Positions 4,696 to 5,504 of a stretch of DNA of 5,504 nt are shown piece after piece. The first letter of the stretch is position 1; each line of letters opens with the position of its first letter. The notes beneath the pieces are model-generated. The model was not told where the DNA came from. It saw only the letters and a list, made by a program, of their open reading frames with translations, and ran no database searches. The stretch comes from Thermoflexales bacterium (lineage in GTDB: Bacteria > Chloroflexota > Anaerolineae > J036 > Brachytrichaceae). The position numbers and the translations under genes are program-made. The stretch lies in NCBI GenBank assembly GCA_017998555.1, contig JAGOCU010000173.1:1-5504 (forward strand), written 5' to 3'.

Positions 4696-5504
4696 TTACA
4701 AATTGCTGAGCCGCTGACGATAGTCGTCGAGACGATCGAGGTTGGCCATCGCCTGCTCCTGATCGTCGCGGGCCACGGTCAGCAACAGGGTATTGATGAT
4801 CGTCATCGGAACGACCAACGAATGAAACTCACCCACTGGCCCGCGTTTGGCGGCCAGGACGACCGCGGCCTTGTCGCCCACCACCGCCTCGAGGGTATCC
4901 GTCAGGGCGATGACCGGGCAGCCGGTCTCCTGGGCGAGGTCCAGGACGAGCTGCAGGGTCGGGTTCAGATCGATAAAACAGACGGCAAAAACAAGATCGG
5001 TGGGCTTGAGATCCAGGAGGAGTTCCAGGACTTCGCGACCCGAGGAACGCAGCCCGACAACCTGTTTGCCAAACCGGCGCAGGCGGATTTCGAGAAGATC
5101 CACCAGGGAGACGGACGGCCCAAGACCAAAGACGAAGATTCGATCGTGAGTCTTGATCAGCTCGACCGCCTGCTTCAACTGATTGCGGTCCACGCTGACC
5201 AGGGCCTCGGTCAAGTGGTCGATCTCGCTGATTGTCAAACGCTCAAACACATCCCCTTCTTCGCGCATGTGGTCGAGCTTCGTGCGCAGGCGGGCCGAGT
5301 GCGAGATGCGGTCGCGAAAGTTGCTCTGCAGGGTGGCTCGCAACGCCGGATAGCTCGAGAATCCCAGGGTCCGAGCAAACCGGACCACGGTGGCCTCGCT
5401 GATGCCCAGCCGCCTGGCGATCTGATTTCCGGCGAGAAAGGCGGCCTCTTCCTGATGGGTGCGCAGAAAGCTGGCGATCTGTCGCTCGCTCTTGGTCAGC
5501 TCAT
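4696..5504 (-). CDS. RpiR/MurR-family transcriptional regulator with SIS domain (start beyond window)
   Basis: The reading frame is open from the right edge: 268 residues are visible, beginning ELTKSERQIASFL, and probably only 10-20 residues are missing. A GTG at 5388 lies inside the DNA-binding domain (at Val39 of the visible chain), so it is not the start. The N-terminal HTH_6 domain covers about 1-75, with NQIARRLGISEATVVRFARTLGF (26-48) as the helix-turn-helix. A linker follows, then a SIS domain at about 107-240 containing FGLGPSVSL (125-133), the glycine/serine loop where this fold binds phosphosugars. RpiR-type proteins bind DNA through the HTH and respond to sugar phosphates; they can repress or activate. 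The gene stands 22 bp before the permease in the same direction and most likely controls this operon. Its promoter and operator would lie outside the window. Family assignment is firm; the effector is not known. Confidence 0.92.
   Translation of the reverse strand, partial: ELTKSERQIASFLRTHQEEAAFLAGNQIARRLGISEATVVRFARTLGFSSYPALRATLQSNFRDRISHSARLRTKLDHMREEGDVFERLTISEIDHLTEALVSVDRNQLKQAVELIKTHDRIFVFGLGPSVSLVDLLEIRLRRFGKQVVGLRSSGREVLELLLDLKPTDLVFAVCFIDLNPTLQLVLDLAQETGCPVIALTDTLEAVVGDKAAVVLAAKRGPVGEFHSLVVPMTIINTLLLTVARDDQEQAMANLDRLDDYRQRLSNL

Noticed and set aside
5386..5388. GTG start that would give a 230-residue regulator
   Set aside because: It would cut the helix-turn-helix in half. The same frame is open to the window edge and encodes the rest of an RpiR-type DNA-binding domain.

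Overview
All recognisable genes in this window lie on the minus strand, so transcription runs from the right edge to the left. The order is: an RpiR/MurR-type regulator (its start lies beyond the right edge), a fused two-domain ABC permease, an ABC ATPase, a lipoprotein solute-binding protein, and the first 69 codons of a HAD-superfamily hydrolase that continues past the left edge. This is an AfuABC/FbpABC-type binding-protein-dependent importer (the family usually labelled 'Fe3+/spermidine/putrescine') with a regulator and a likely catabolic enzyme beside it.

Organism: the DNA is GC-rich. The binding protein is a lipoprotein, with an L-V-A-C lipobox and a low-complexity Gly/Ala/Pro/Thr tether after the Cys. 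A tethered binding protein suggests a Gram-positive-like or monoderm cell, and this style of Ala/Pro/Thr tether is common in Chloroflexota. A member of Chloroflexota is my best guess. It is an inference from style, not a phylogenetic result.

Layout: 5504-4696 regulator (HTH plus SIS domain); 22-bp gap; 4673-2838 permease; 10-bp gap with the next ribosome-binding site overlapping the permease stop codon; 2827-1736 ATPase; 157-bp gap with a possible 29-codon leader ORF whose TGA overlaps the ATG of the next gene (ATGA); 1566-352 binding protein; 144-bp gap filled with strong inverted repeats; 207-1 HAD hydrolase. No stretch over 300 bp lacks a gene. No tRNA, rRNA, CRISPR array, insertion sequence or phage gene was seen.

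How the genes may work together: the lipoprotein captures a solute outside the membrane, the 12-helix permease moves it, and a presumed dimer of the ATPase powers transport. The regulator's SIS domain is of a type that senses phosphosugars, and the HAD enzyme probably acts on a phosphorylated compound. Together with the lack of the adjacent Tyr-Tyr iron-ligand pair of FbpA, this fits an organophosphate or sugar-phosphate importer (compare AfuABC of Actinobacillus, characterised as a hexose-phosphate transporter) better than an iron importer. The substrate is not proven by the sequence. The window looks like a conventional importer operon. The parts most worth a second look are the coupled leader ORF, the hairpin cluster after the binding-protein gene, and an Asp in place of the conserved Gly in the second EAA loop of the permease.
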